A stretch of DNA of 64,000 nucleotides from Pseudofrankia nepalensis (lineage in GTDB: Bacteria > Actinomycetota > Actinomycetes > Frankiales > Frankiaceae). Below are positions 49,146 through 58,542 of this stretch, in pieces; the first letter of the stretch is position 1; each line of letters begins with the position of its first letter. The stretch lies in the NCBI RefSeq assembly GCF_016786305.1, contig NZ_JADWYV010000007.1. The stretch is one strand, 5' to 3'. The notes below the pieces were generated by a model. It was not told the origin of the DNA. It made no database searches and worked only from the letters and a program-made list of their open reading frames with translations. Both the position numbers and the translations under genes were made by a program.

Positions 49146-49729
49146 CCAGCGGGCGCGTATCCACGGTCACCACACCCGCGGGCCCAGGCGACTCCGCCCG
49201 GGCGCTCCTGAGCCGCCAGCCGGCGGGCGACATTGCCGGGCACCGGCCCGTCGGCGCCTCCCGGCCGGCCGGCGTGGGTCTCGCCGAACGCCCGCGCCGG
49301 CCTTTCGTTTTCTTCCTCGCGTTCCGCCGAATCATTGAGGTGATTGGCGCCAGTGGGTGGATTGACGCTTTTTTGTGCGCATGTATGGGGGACGTGTCAC
49401 CAGACCGTTACAGCAGGATCCCGGCCCGTACACCCGATGCGTTGTAATCTCCGGGAGCGGGCCATTGTCGGCCCTGCTCGTCAAACGGATCGTCGTCACC
49501 TCGGGGGATCTATCATGCGCTTTACGCGAATTAGGGCCGGAGTGCCCGGAGGCCCGCGCGGGTCCTGACTCGCCGGTGGTCCCAGCGAAAACCACCTCTG
49601 TACCCGGCCGTCCTGTGTCGGCGGGTCAGCGGAACGGGTCGCCGTGACTCGTCGTTCCGAAGCCTCCGGACGCGGGTGGACGGGCCCGCGCCGCGCTGCC
49701 CGCCGACGCCCTCCCGCGGAAGTCCGCCC
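49146..49729. other. Control region upstream of the polysaccharide operon
   Basis: No large gene. It includes TTGACG (49363-49368) followed after 16 bases by TATGGG, a fair promoter, and an 18-codon open frame at 49515-49568 (MRFTRIRAGVPGGPRGS) with a GGGGGAT ribosome-like site, possibly a leader peptide. I saw no recognisable riboswitch. Confidence 0.4.
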
Positions 49730-51829
49730 ATGTCAAACACCATCGTCCTGCCCACCCAGCGCGTCGGCGAGCCCGGCGACAGCCGGGCGGTGCCGACCGG
49801 CCGTCCGGTACCGAGACGTTTTCGGCCGGACATCCAGGGGCTTCGGGCGATCGCCATCGTGACCGTCGCCTTCTATCACGCCGAGGTGCCCTTCCTGACC
49901 GGCGGCTACATCGGCGTCGACGTGTTCTTCGTGATTTCCGGGTTCCTCATCACCAGGCAGCTCCACGCGGAGGCGGTGGCTACCGGGCGGGTAAGCCTGG
50001 CACGGTTCTACGCCGCTCGTTTCCGCCGTCTCCTGCCGCCGGCCGCGCTGGTCGTCGCCTGTTCCGTCGCCGTCGCGCACTACGTTCTGCCGTACCAGCA
50101 GATGAAGTCCCTGATGACCGACGTCGGGTACGCGGCCTTCTACGGGGTCAATTACCACTTCGCGTACGAGGGCGTGCAGTACCAGAACGCCTCCGATCCG
50201 CCGTCCCCGGTGCAGCATTTCTGGTCGCTCGCCGTCGAGGAGCAGTTCTACGCCGTCTGGCCGGTGCTGATCCTGCTCTGCTGCCTGCTCGGCCGGCGCC
50301 GCCCGCGGTACCGGCTGGTCGTCACGGCCATCGCCGCCATCACCGTCGCGACGCTGGCCTACTCGGTCGCGATCTCCGCGGACCAGGCCCCCCTCGCCTA
50401 CTTCTCGCTGCAGACGAGGGCGTGGGAGCTCGGCGCCGGGGCGCTCGTCGCGCTGACGGCCGACCGGTGGGCCCGCCTCCCGGCCAGGCTCTGCCGGATC
50501 CTCGCCTGGTCCGGCCTGGGCGCCATCCTCGCCGCGGCGGTGCTCTACGACGAGCACACGGTCTATCCCGGGGTCGCGGCCGTGGTGCCGGTCGCCGGCG
50601 CGGCGCTGCTGATCGGCGCGGGGGTGCTGCGGCACGGCCGGACGCCGGAGACGTTCCTGCTGGAACGGCCGTCCATGCAGTACGCCGGCAAGGTCTCCTA
50701 CGCCTGGTATCTCTGGCACTGGCCGATGCTGATCCTGCTGCCGGCGTGGGTGGGCCGCCCGCTGGGCGTCTGGGAGCAGGTGGAGATCGTCTGCCTCGCG
50801 TTCTGGTTCGCCGTCCTCACCTACTTCCTCGAGGACGCCGCACGCCGGGCCAGCTGGAGCACGTTCGGCTGGATTCGGGCCGGCGCGGCGCTCTCGGCCT
50901 TCGTCGCCCTCTGCTCGGTGGCCGGAACCCTCACGCTGCCGTCGCTGGAGACGTCTGGCGTCGCGCGCAGCGCGCTGGCGCTGAACACTCCGGACGTCAC
51001 CGCGGTCCAGGCGGCGCTGACGCGCAGCATCCAGATCGAAAGGCTGCCGCGCAACCTGACGCCGGCGCTCGCCGACGCGCCGACGGACATGCCGCCCGGC
51101 ATGGGCAGCTGCGGGTTCGCGGATCTCCATCAGACCGAGATCAGACTGTGCGACGCCGGCGACCTCACCGCCGAGCGGGTCGCGGTCGTCCTCGGCGACT
51201 CGCACGCCCATCAGTGGATGACCGCGCTGGACCAGGAGGCGAAGCGGACGGGGTGGAAGCTCGTCGAGATCACCAAGGGTGCCTGCCCGATCGCGGACGT
51301 CCAGTTCTTCCAGAACGACCTGAAGCGCGAGTACCGCGAATGTGACGTGTTCCGGCGGTGGGCCGCGGCCGAGGTGGCCCGCCTACAGCCGGACCTCGTC
51401 ATCGCCAGCCAGTCCAACATCGCGCCCTGGGACAACATCACCGACGAGGAATGGGCGCGCAGGTCGGTCGCGGCCCTCGTCACGCTGGCCGGCTCGACCG
51501 CGTCGGTCGCCTACATCGGCGACACGCCGACCTTCCTCGCCGATCCGATCACCTGCCTCCAGCGGAACCTGGACGAGGCACAGCGGTGCCTGGTCCCGCG
51601 CACCGAGGCGTTCGGCCGCTTTCCGGACCGGTACTTCGTCATCGCCGACGCGATGCGACGGGCCGGCATCGGGTACGTCGACACGCTGCCCTTCTTCTGC
51701 ACCCCGCGGCTCTGCCCTGCGGCGGTGGACAACATGACTGTCTACCGCGATCAGGGCCATATCACCGACACCTACGCCACGTGGCTCGCGCCCATGCTCC
51801 AACCGATATTCCGGGGGGTCCCCCAGTGA
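49730..51829 (+). CDS. Membrane acyltransferase (OafA-type) with SGNH domain
   Basis: A 699-residue protein. The first 385 residues form an Acyltransferase_3 membrane domain (IQGLRAIAIVTVAFYHAEVPFLTGGYIGVDVFFVISGFLITRQLH and SLAVEEQFYAVWPVLIL), with catalytic His in the AFYHAE motif. The C-terminal part is a periplasmic SGNH esterase/transferase domain with Asp490-Ser491-His492 in LGDSHAHQW and Asp674-His677 in RDQGHITD. This pairing O-acylates surface polysaccharides or peptidoglycan. ATG 49730 has GGAAG upstream. It overlaps the next gene by GTGA, so the operon is translationally coupled. The acylated glycan is probably made by the next gene. Confidence 0.93.
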   Translation: MSNTIVLPTQRVGEPGDSRAVPTGRPVPRRFRPDIQGLRAIAIVTVAFYHAEVPFLTGGYIGVDVFFVISGFLITRQLHAEAVATGRVSLARFYAARFRRLLPPAALVVACSVAVAHYVLPYQQMKSLMTDVGYAAFYGVNYHFAYEGVQYQNASDPPSPVQHFWSLAVEEQFYAVWPVLILLCCLLGRRRPRYRLVVTAIAAITVATLAYSVAISADQAPLAYFSLQTRAWELGAGALVALTADRWARLPARLCRILAWSGLGAILAAAVLYDEHTVYPGVAAVVPVAGAALLIGAGVLRHGRTPETFLLERPSMQYAGKVSYAWYLWHWPMLILLPAWVGRPLGVWEQVEIVCLAFWFAVLTYFLEDAARRASWSTFGWIRAGAALSAFVALCSVAGTLTLPSLETSGVARSALALNTPDVTAVQAALTRSIQIERLPRNLTPALADAPTDMPPGMGSCGFADLHQTEIRLCDAGDLTAERVAVVLGDSHAHQWMTALDQEAKRTGWKLVEITKGACPIADVQFFQNDLKREYRECDVFRRWAAAEVARLQPDLVIASQSNIAPWDNITDEEWARRSVAALVTLAGSTASVAYIGDTPTFLADPITCLQRNLDEAQRCLVPRTEAFGRFPDRYFVIADAMRRAGIGYVDTLPFFCTPRLCPAAVDNMTVYRDQGHITDTYATWLAPMLQPIFRGVPQ

Positions 51830-53433
51830 CCGTCAACGTCACGGTTCCCAGTTCGCCCGGGCGGCACAGGCCCGGACGGTCGGTGGCCGACGACCTGCCG
51901 CGCGCGCCCACCGACGCCGAGAAGTACGTCTATTTCGGTCGCCAGCACCGCTGGTTCATCTGGCTGCGTAGCTTCGCGACCCTCTCCGCGGCCACGTCGC
52001 TGCTGCTGTTCGCCAACACCGCGGTCGCGACCTGGTGGTTCTGGATCCCGTTCAGCGTGTTCGCGGCCTACATGATCCTCACGCATATCTGCACCACCGC
52101 GAAACGCCGGGTCTCGCGCGTCGACCACCAGGCCATCACCGAGTTGTGGAGCCCCACGACGTATCCGTCGGTGGACGTGTTCCTGCCGTGCGTCGGCGAG
52201 GATCTCCGAGTCATCCGGAACACCTACGAACACGTCGCGCGGCTGCGGTACCCGGGAACGGTCACCGTGTACGCGCTGGACGACGGCGCCCGGGCCGAGG
52301 TGCGCCAGCTCGCCGAGGACTTCGGGTTCCGGTACCTCACGAGACCGGACCGCGGACGCATGAAGAAGGCCGGAAACCTGAAGTTCGGATTCGAGCACTC
52401 CGACGGCGACCTGATCGTGATCTTCGACGCGGACTTCTGCCCCAGGGCGGACTTCATCCTGGAGCTCGCGCCGTACTTCGACGCGTACGAGGACGTCGGC
52501 ATCGTCCAGTCGCCGCAGTTCTTCGACACCGACCGGTCGATGTCGTGGCTGCAGCGCTGCGCGGGCACCGTACAGGAGTCGTTCTACCGCTGGGCCCAGG
52601 TCTCCCGTGACCGGCTCGGGGCGCCGATCTGCGTCGGCACCTGCGCGATCTACCGGCGCGGCGCGCTGACGAAGTCGGGTGGCTTCGCCCAGATCGGCCA
52701 CAGCGAGGACGTGCACACCGGCGTGAACCTGCTCAAGGTGGGCTACCGGACCATCTACGTGCCGGTGGTCCTGGCGAAGGGGGTCTGCCCGGACCGGCTG
52801 GCGAGCTTCATCTCGCAGCAGTACCGCTGGTGCGCCGGCTCGATGAGCCTGCTGCGGGACCAGGCGTTCCACGACTCGCCGCTCAGCTACCGGCAGCGCC
52901 TGTGCTTCTTCACCGGGTTCGGCTACTACATCTCGACGGCGGTCGGAATCCTCACCCTTCCGCTTCCCACGATCATCATGGTGTGGTTCCTGCCGGACCG
53001 GGTGCACCTGTCCAACTTCTTCTGGCTGCTCCCGACGTTCCTCATGTATCCGCTGATCCGGGTGATGCACCGGACGGGCTGGACACCGGCGACGATCCGC
53101 GTCTACACGATATCGTCGTACTCCCACGCCGCCGCGATCCTCGACACGTTGCGGAACCGTACTTCCGAGTGGGTACCGACCGGTGAGACGAAGCGCACCA
53201 CCATGACCTCCAAGGTCACCGCCGTCCTTGTCCTGTGGACGAGCACGACCAACCTCGTCATGTTCGCCGGTGGCGTGCATTTCTGGATTACCCGGAACGA
53301 CCCCGTCTCGGTCGCCCCCGTTCTTTTCATGGCGGCGCTTGCCTCGTTCGTCTGGGTACCGATAGCGTCCATGGCGTGGCGGGAGCGGCGTGTTCGGCGG
53401 CAGAAGGTCGAGAACACCGCGCTGATCGCCTGA
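51826..53433 (+). CDS. Processive GT2 glycosyltransferase (cellulose/hyaluronan synthase-like)
   Basis: A 535-residue membrane glycosyltransferase. Two N-terminal membrane segments (TLSAATSLLLFANTAVA, WFWIPFSVFAAYMIL) precede the GT-A domain with Asp152-Asp153 in ALDDG, Asp201-x-Asp203 in FDADFC, Glu294-Asp295 in HSEDVH, and the processivity motif QQYRW (331-335). Several C-terminal membrane helices follow (GILTLPLPTIIMVWFLP, FFWLLPTFLMYPLI). This is the BcsA-type layout of enzymes that build and export a polysaccharide chain. No PilZ domain is seen at the C-terminus. GTG 51826 is coupled to the acyltransferase stop. The chain sugar is unknown. Confidence 0.92.
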   Translation: MTVNVTVPSSPGRHRPGRSVADDLPRAPTDAEKYVYFGRQHRWFIWLRSFATLSAATSLLLFANTAVATWWFWIPFSVFAAYMILTHICTTAKRRVSRVDHQAITELWSPTTYPSVDVFLPCVGEDLRVIRNTYEHVARLRYPGTVTVYALDDGARAEVRQLAEDFGFRYLTRPDRGRMKKAGNLKFGFEHSDGDLIVIFDADFCPRADFILELAPYFDAYEDVGIVQSPQFFDTDRSMSWLQRCAGTVQESFYRWAQVSRDRLGAPICVGTCAIYRRGALTKSGGFAQIGHSEDVHTGVNLLKVGYRTIYVPVVLAKGVCPDRLASFISQQYRWCAGSMSLLRDQAFHDSPLSYRQRLCFFTGFGYYISTAVGILTLPLPTIIMVWFLPDRVHLSNFFWLLPTFLMYPLIRVMHRTGWTPATIRVYTISSYSHAAAILDTLRNRTSEWVPTGETKRTTMTSKVTAVLVLWTSTTNLVMFAGGVHFWITRNDPVSVAPVLFMAALASFVWVPIASMAWRERRVRRQKVENTALIA

Positions 53434-54392
53434 CGGAACCGATTTCCGAAACGCGGCGGAAAGTACTCGGGGCCGCGGCGGCCGCGCTGGGCGCTGGCGC
53501 GGTCGTCGCGGGGCTCGCCAGCCTGGGATGCACACCCAGGTGGGGCGCGGTCCCGGCCAGGATCGGCATCGTCCACCCGCCGGAGAACCTGCGGGCCAGG
53601 GAGGAGCAGCTGGGATACCGGGCTCCGGTCGTCGGCGGCCTCTACTACACGTTCGACACCACCTGGGCTCGCTACCCCGCCGACCGCGCCCCCGCCGCCG
53701 GCCGCGAGCTCGTCGTCTGCTGGATGCCGAAGCTCGCGGCCGAGGTCCTGTCCCTGGCGGACATCCCGGCAGGCAGACACGACCGGCACGTCGACGCGAT
53801 GCTGACCGGAATGCGCTCGTTCGACGGACCGGTCGTCTGCCGGTGGGGTCACGAGCCCAACGGCGACTGGTACCCCTGGTCCGCCGCCCACCCTCGCGGC
53901 AGGTCGGCGCCCGAGCACTATGTCGCCGCCTGGCGCTACATCGTGGCCCGCGAGCGGCGCATGCCTGGTCTCTCCAACATCCGATGGTTCTGGTGCCCCA
54001 CCGGGCGAGACATCGGTGGCGTGGCGATGGAGCGCTACTGGCCCGGCGCGGACTGGGTCGACATCGTCGGCTGTGACGTATTCAACGAACCACAGGAGTG
54101 GAAGTCGTTCGACGAGATCGTCGCCGACCCCTACCGCCGGATCACCTCGCTGTCAGACAAACAATTCTGGATCGGCGAGACAGGCTGCCACGAGCCGCTG
54201 CCGGGGCATCACGGCACCAAGGCCCAGTGGATCGCCGACATGGCCGAGTCCCGGTCGTACCCACGGATCCGGACCATCTGCTACTTCGACTACGACGCGC
54301 GGCCGGCCGGCCGCGCCGACTGGCGGCTCGACTCGACGCCGGAGACGCTCGCCGCCGTGCGGGAGATCCTCCGCCAGGTCGACCCCGCATAG
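53376..54392 (+). CDS. GH26-like glycoside hydrolase lipoprotein
   Basis: A 338-residue protein. The N-terminus has TRRKVLGAAAAALGAGAV and a lipobox (LGC), so it is probably a Tat-exported lipoprotein. The catalytic domain resembles GH26: acid/base Glu160 in RWGHEPNGDWYPW and nucleophile Glu268 in IGETGCHE, 108 residues apart as in beta-mannanases. It would trim or cleave the polysaccharide made by the preceding enzyme. The start is uncertain: GTG 53376 lies within the previous gene, and a CTG at 53430 would overlap its stop as CTGA; neither has a good ribosome site. Confidence 0.8.
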   Translation: MAGAACSAAEGREHRADRLTEPISETRRKVLGAAAAALGAGAVVAGLASLGCTPRWGAVPARIGIVHPPENLRAREEQLGYRAPVVGGLYYTFDTTWARYPADRAPAAGRELVVCWMPKLAAEVLSLADIPAGRHDRHVDAMLTGMRSFDGPVVCRWGHEPNGDWYPWSAAHPRGRSAPEHYVAAWRYIVARERRMPGLSNIRWFWCPTGRDIGGVAMERYWPGADWVDIVGCDVFNEPQEWKSFDEIVADPYRRITSLSDKQFWIGETGCHEPLPGHHGTKAQWIADMAESRSYPRIRTICYFDYDARPAGRADWRLDSTPETLAAVREILRQVDPA

Positions 54393-54725
54393 GACGCGGC
54401 GCGGCCCGAGCAACATCAGGACGGCGGTGAGCCGGCGGGCGCGCGATCACCACCGCGGCCCCGTGGATGTGGTGAACCGAGACGTGGATGAAGCCGCGGC
54501 GGGTTGCCCTCGATTGACGCACTCGGCGAGTCGGCCGTGTCGTACGCGACGAGCGTGTGGGGAACGGCGCGCATCCTCGCTCACAGGGCGTCGGGCCCTC
54601 GAAGTGCGCCAGTCTTTGGGAGGTACGATCGTGACGACTTACGCACACCGGGCCAAGAGGCTCCTGTCCCCAGAAATCTCCTGCCGAAGATCGCGCCAAA
54701 ATAGTCACCCAGGAATACGTGACCC
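54393..54725. other. Intergenic stretch before the beta-helix gene
   Basis: No gene supported. The last 60 bases are relatively AT-rich (GATCGCGCCAAAATAGTC, ATACGTGACCC) and probably contain the promoter of the beta-helix gene. Confidence 0.4.
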
Positions 54726-56030
54726 GTGATCAAGAATTTTGCCCTTGCTCTTCAGCGAACAATCACACGCCATAAGATTGTCGTCACCTCCGTGGTCGCG
54801 GCCGTCCTCACCCTGACCCTCGTGCTCTGGGCCTCGGCCGCCGGGCTCTTCGGCGCCTCCGAGGCCGAAGAAGGCGCCCTCGCCAGCCGGACGTCCGGAC
54901 TTCCCGTGTCGACGGCCACCCGTGATCAGCCCACGCCGTCCGGACCAGCCGCTGGGCCACAGACCCCGCCCGCTCCGGCGCTCGTCGCCCCCCAACCGGG
55001 CGGCCGGGCCGTGACCGTCACGGACGGCGGCGAGCTGGCGGACGCCCTGGCCGACGCCCGCCCCGGCGACGTCATCACCATGAAGGACGGCGTCTACACC
55101 GCCAAGGGCAGTTCCGTCACCATCGGCAAGCAGAACGCCGCCGCCAAGTTCAGGATCGGCGTATCCGGTACCGCCGAGAAGCCCATCATCCTGCAGGGAT
55201 CCCGGCAGGCGATCATCGACGGCAAGCCCGGGGGCGACGGCACCGGGGGTGACTACGGCCTCCACGTCTTCAAGGCGAACCACTGGACAATCAGTGGCAT
55301 CCGCATCACCAACCAGAAAAAGGGCCTGGTGCTCGACGGCTCGAGCCACAACGTCCTTGACGGCGTGATGGTCGACACCATCGGACAGGAAGCGGTGCAC
55401 TTCCGCAGCGGGTCCAGCTACAACACGATCATGAACAGCTTCGTGACCAAGACGGGCTACAGCTCGCCCGGCTACGGCGAGGCCATCTACATAGGCAGCG
55501 ACGGCGGCAACTGGGAAAAGCTGTACATGGGCAGCGGCTCCGACCAGTCCGACCAGTCCGACCACAACCAGGTGCTCAACAACACGATCACCGAGTTCAC
55601 CGGCGAAGGGCTGGACATCAAGGAGGCATCCTCGTTCAACCTGGTCAAGGGGAACTACTTCGACGGCGGCACGCTCGGCACCGACCCGGAGGAGCCGGGG
55701 GCGCCGCTCAAGCCGCAGAACTCGGCCGACTCCTGGGTCGACGTCAAGGGCGACAACAACACCATCACCGAAAACTCCGGCGTCAACGTGCCGCCGCTCG
55801 ACAAGAATTCAGCCGCCTTCCAGACGCATGTGCACGGCCCCGACGGCTACAATTCGGCGACCAACAACATCTTCACCAACAACAAGGTGCTCTCGGGTAG
55901 CGAGGGGTACCTCTTCTGGATCGACCCCAAGGGCAAGGGGAACGTCCTCTCCTGTAGCAACGTCGCGCAGAGCGGTGGACCAGGAAAGGGGTTCTCGAAC
56001 CTGGGCGGGTGCAAAGAGACCGGCAACTGA
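54726..56030 (+). CDS. Membrane-anchored right-handed beta-helix protein (polysaccharide-lyase-like)
   Basis: A 434-residue protein. A basic N-terminus and one membrane segment (IVVTSVVAAVLTLTLVLWASAAGLF) anchor it, then a Pro-rich linker, then a parallel beta-helix with many PbH1-type repeats: PIILQGSRQAIIDG, HVFKANHWTISGIRITNQKKGLVLDGSSHNVLDGVMVD, SYNTIMNSFVTKTG, HNQVLNNTITEFTGEGLDIKEASSFNLVKGNYFDGG, NNTITENSGV. This resembles PL6 chondroitinase-B/alginate-lyase-like proteins, but I see no certain catalytic Lys/Arg. It probably acts on, or binds, the exopolysaccharide. GTG 54726 has no strong ribosome site. A tandem GSDQSDQSDH tract is a small repeat. Confidence 0.8.
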   Translation: MIKNFALALQRTITRHKIVVTSVVAAVLTLTLVLWASAAGLFGASEAEEGALASRTSGLPVSTATRDQPTPSGPAAGPQTPPAPALVAPQPGGRAVTVTDGGELADALADARPGDVITMKDGVYTAKGSSVTIGKQNAAAKFRIGVSGTAEKPIILQGSRQAIIDGKPGGDGTGGDYGLHVFKANHWTISGIRITNQKKGLVLDGSSHNVLDGVMVDTIGQEAVHFRSGSSYNTIMNSFVTKTGYSSPGYGEAIYIGSDGGNWEKLYMGSGSDQSDQSDHNQVLNNTITEFTGEGLDIKEASSFNLVKGNYFDGGTLGTDPEEPGAPLKPQNSADSWVDVKGDNNTITENSGVNVPPLDKNSAAFQTHVHGPDGYNSATNNIFTNNKVLSGSEGYLFWIDPKGKGNVLSCSNVAQSGGPGKGFSNLGGCKETGN

Positions 56031-56239
56031 GACCCCAGCCAGACCACCCGTAGTCGTCTGGATTCGGTGGACTGGGACCGGATGGCCGGACCGGCGCCGC
56101 GGCGGCGCGCCGGTCCGGCGCGCGGGGCCATGTCCCAACACGCCCAGGAGCGGGGCATGGTCCAGCGTGCTAGGAGCATCGGGGCCACGGCCGAGGTGAT
56201 GATCGGTTCGCCGCGCGGCCGCGCGGGTAGCAGCGTCCC

Positions 56240-57289
56240 GTGACGACCGTTTCGCCAGCCTCCCCGACGGGTCCGGTCGCCTTCGTGCTTGGTGGCGGCG
56301 GCGTGCTCGGCGCCGCCGAGGTCGGCATGCTCGGCGCGCTGCTGGAGGCCGGTTGCCGGCCCGATCTGGTCGTCGGGACGTCGGTCGGGGCCATCAACGG
56401 TGCCGCGGTCGCCGCCGATCCCACGGCCGGGGCCATCGAGAAGCTGGCGGAGCTGTGGTCCGACCTCGGCAGCTCCGACGTGTTCGCGGGCGGTCCGGCG
56501 AAGCGTCTGGCGACGGTCGTCCAGCACGGCTATCTGCATTCGAACGCACCGCTGCGGCGGATGCTGCAGGCACATCTCGCGGCCACGTTCGAGGAACTGC
56601 CGGTGCGCTTCCAGTGCGTGGCCGCCAGCATCGAGCGGGCGTCCGCGCGCTGGTTCGCCCAGGGGCCGCTGGTCGACGCGGTCCTGGCATCCTGCGCCGT
56701 TCCCGCCCTGCTCCCGCCGGTGAAGATCGGTGGCGAGCACTACGTGGACGGCGGTCTCGTCGAGAGCACCCCGGTGGGCCGGGCGGTGGCCCTCGGCGCG
56801 CGGACGGTGTACGTGCTGCACGTCGGACGGATCGAGCGGCCGCTGCGCCCGGGCCGCTGGCCATGGGAGGCAGGGCTGGTCGCCTTCGAGATCGCCCGGC
56901 GCCGCGGCTTCGCCGACGCCATGGCTGCCCTGCCCGAAGGGGTGACGGTGCACGTTCTCCCGGTCGGCGACGGCAACGACACGCCGTTGCTCGGCCTGCG
57001 CTACCGGTCCCCCTCCGGGGTGCGCCGCAGGATCGAGCGGGCCCGTCAGGCGACCGCCGAGTACCTCGAACGGGCCCCGACGGGCGCCCCAAACGGCCCA
57101 CCGGCCCCGCAGTCACCCGTCAGCCCGGCCGCCGACGCCAGCGAGTCCAACGGCAGCGAGTCCAACGGCAGCCGGGCTGACGCCGGCGGGGCCGGGGGAA
57201 CCACTGGGAGGGCGAGCACCACCGCGACCGCCAGGTCCGCTGGACCGGGCGGGCCGGGCGGGCCGGGCGGGCCGGGCGGCACCAGGTGA
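56240..57289 (+). CDS. Patatin-like phospholipase
   Basis: A 349-residue serine lipase. The oxyanion loop GGGGVLGAAEVG, nucleophile Ser48 in VGTSVGAING, and the Asp of the catalytic dyad (Asp170 in YVDGGLVEST) are all present. It would hydrolyse acyl chains from phospholipids or other lipids at the membrane. The C-terminal 70 residues are low complexity, with a repeated ESNGS and a GPGGPGG tract, so they are probably disordered. GTG 56240 has a weak ribosome site. Its stop overlaps the start of the PlsC gene (GTGA), so the deacylase and acyltransferase are made together, which suggests acyl remodelling of a lipid. Confidence 0.93.
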   Translation: MTTVSPASPTGPVAFVLGGGGVLGAAEVGMLGALLEAGCRPDLVVGTSVGAINGAAVAADPTAGAIEKLAELWSDLGSSDVFAGGPAKRLATVVQHGYLHSNAPLRRMLQAHLAATFEELPVRFQCVAASIERASARWFAQGPLVDAVLASCAVPALLPPVKIGGEHYVDGGLVESTPVGRAVALGARTVYVLHVGRIERPLRPGRWPWEAGLVAFEIARRRGFADAMAALPEGVTVHVLPVGDGNDTPLLGLRYRSPSGVRRRIERARQATAEYLERAPTGAPNGPPAPQSPVSPAADASESNGSESNGSRADAGGAGGTTGRASTTATARSAGPGGPGGPGGPGGTR

Positions 57290-58302
57290 AGGTGCCGCCC
57301 CGCGCCGTCCGTCGCCTGGTCGTCGACCCGCTGTTCGTCCCGGTCGCGGTCGCGGTGGTGGCCCTCGGCGTCGCGGTGACGCTGGTGGGACTGGCCAGCG
57401 CGCCGGTCGACCGGCGGCTACGACTGAGCCGGGTGGCCACGCTCGCCGCGACCTACCTCCTCGCGGAAGTCGCCGTGATCGTCACCGGATTCGGGCTGTG
57501 GCTGATCCGGCCGCTGATGCGGTCGCGGTGGGAACAGGCGCATCTCGCGCTGCTGCGCGCGACGCTGGGGCTGCTCAGGACGGCGGCCGGCCGACTGCTG
57601 CGGTTCCGGCTGACCGTGCAGGAGCCGCCCACGGGGCCGTTCGAGCACGGTGCCCGCCCCGTGCTGGTGGCCAGCCGGCATGCCGGTGCCGGAGACTCGT
57701 TCGCGCTCGTCGACCTGGTTCTCAACCACTACCGGCGCGCCCCACGGGTCGTCGGCCTGGCCAGCCTCCAGCTCGACCCGGGGATCGACATCCTGCTCGG
57801 CCGGCTCGGAGCCTGCTTCCTGCGCACCAACGGCGCCGACGCGACGGCTGTGGCCCGGGTGAACGCGCTCGCGTCGCGGCTGACCGGCCGGGACGCCCTG
57901 GTCATCTTCCCGGAGGGCGCGAACTTCACGGCCCGGCGCCGCCGCCGTCTGATCGTCAGCCTGCGCCGCCGGGGGCACAGCGCACGGGCCGAGGTCGCCG
58001 AGGATCTCACCCATGTGCTCCCCCCGCGGCCCGCCGGGCTGCTCGCCGCGCTGGACGCGGGCACCGTCGCCGGCACGGTCGTGGTCGCCCACACAGGCCT
58101 GGACCATCTGGTCACCCCGGGCCTGGTCTGGCGGGCTCTGCCGCTGGCGGCGCCGATGAAGGTGCGCTGGTGGTGGTTCCCGGCCGACGAACTGCCCGCG
58201 ACGGGCACGGAGCGCGCGGACTGGCTGACCATGCAGTGGGCCGTGGTGGACGCCTGGATCGACGCCCGCCACCCCACCGGCCCGCTGTCGCCCCAGGACT
58301 GA
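57286..58302 (+). CDS. PlsC-family 1-acylglycerol-3-phosphate-type acyltransferase
   Basis: A 338-residue protein with two N-terminal membrane segments (PLFVPVAVAVVALGVAVTLVG, LLAEVAVIVTGFGLWLIRPL). The acyltransferase domain has SRHAGAGDSF (the HxxxxD catalytic motif) and FPEGANFT (substrate-phosphate motif). It transfers an acyl group to a lysophospholipid or similar acceptor. GTG 57286 overlaps the patatin stop as GTGA. Together with patatin it forms a probable lipid-remodelling pair. Confidence 0.9.
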   Translation: MKVPPRAVRRLVVDPLFVPVAVAVVALGVAVTLVGLASAPVDRRLRLSRVATLAATYLLAEVAVIVTGFGLWLIRPLMRSRWEQAHLALLRATLGLLRTAAGRLLRFRLTVQEPPTGPFEHGARPVLVASRHAGAGDSFALVDLVLNHYRRAPRVVGLASLQLDPGIDILLGRLGACFLRTNGADATAVARVNALASRLTGRDALVIFPEGANFTARRRRRLIVSLRRRGHSARAEVAEDLTHVLPPRPAGLLAALDAGTVAGTVVVAHTGLDHLVTPGLVWRALPLAAPMKVRWWWFPADELPATGTERADWLTMQWAVVDAWIDARHPTGPLSPQD

Positions 58303-58542
58303 CGACGAGATCCACGCGGGGGCGCCGCTCGCGATCCAGCTCGTCTTCGTCAGCCCCGTACTCGCGGGCATGGTCCCGTCTCGGCCCACCACCGAACAAT
58401 GCCTCGGCGTCTCACGCCACTGGCCAGGCTGTCGCGCCCACGGTGGCCGGTGCCAATCGTCACGCCGCCACCGCCGACAATCGTTCACCTAACGCATATC
58501 GGCCCGCGCTCGCTGGCAGTGGCAGTGGCGGTGGCAGTGGCG

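Noticed and set aside
49515..49568. 18-codon leader peptide gene as a firm feature
   Set aside because: Weak ribosome site and no regulatory codon runs or hairpins recognised, so it is mentioned only in the intergenic note.
56130..56165. Possible further copy of the dispersed repeat or a tandem repeat (CATG...CCAGGAGC-type)
   Set aside because: Similarity is short, with many mismatches, and could be chance in GC-rich DNA.
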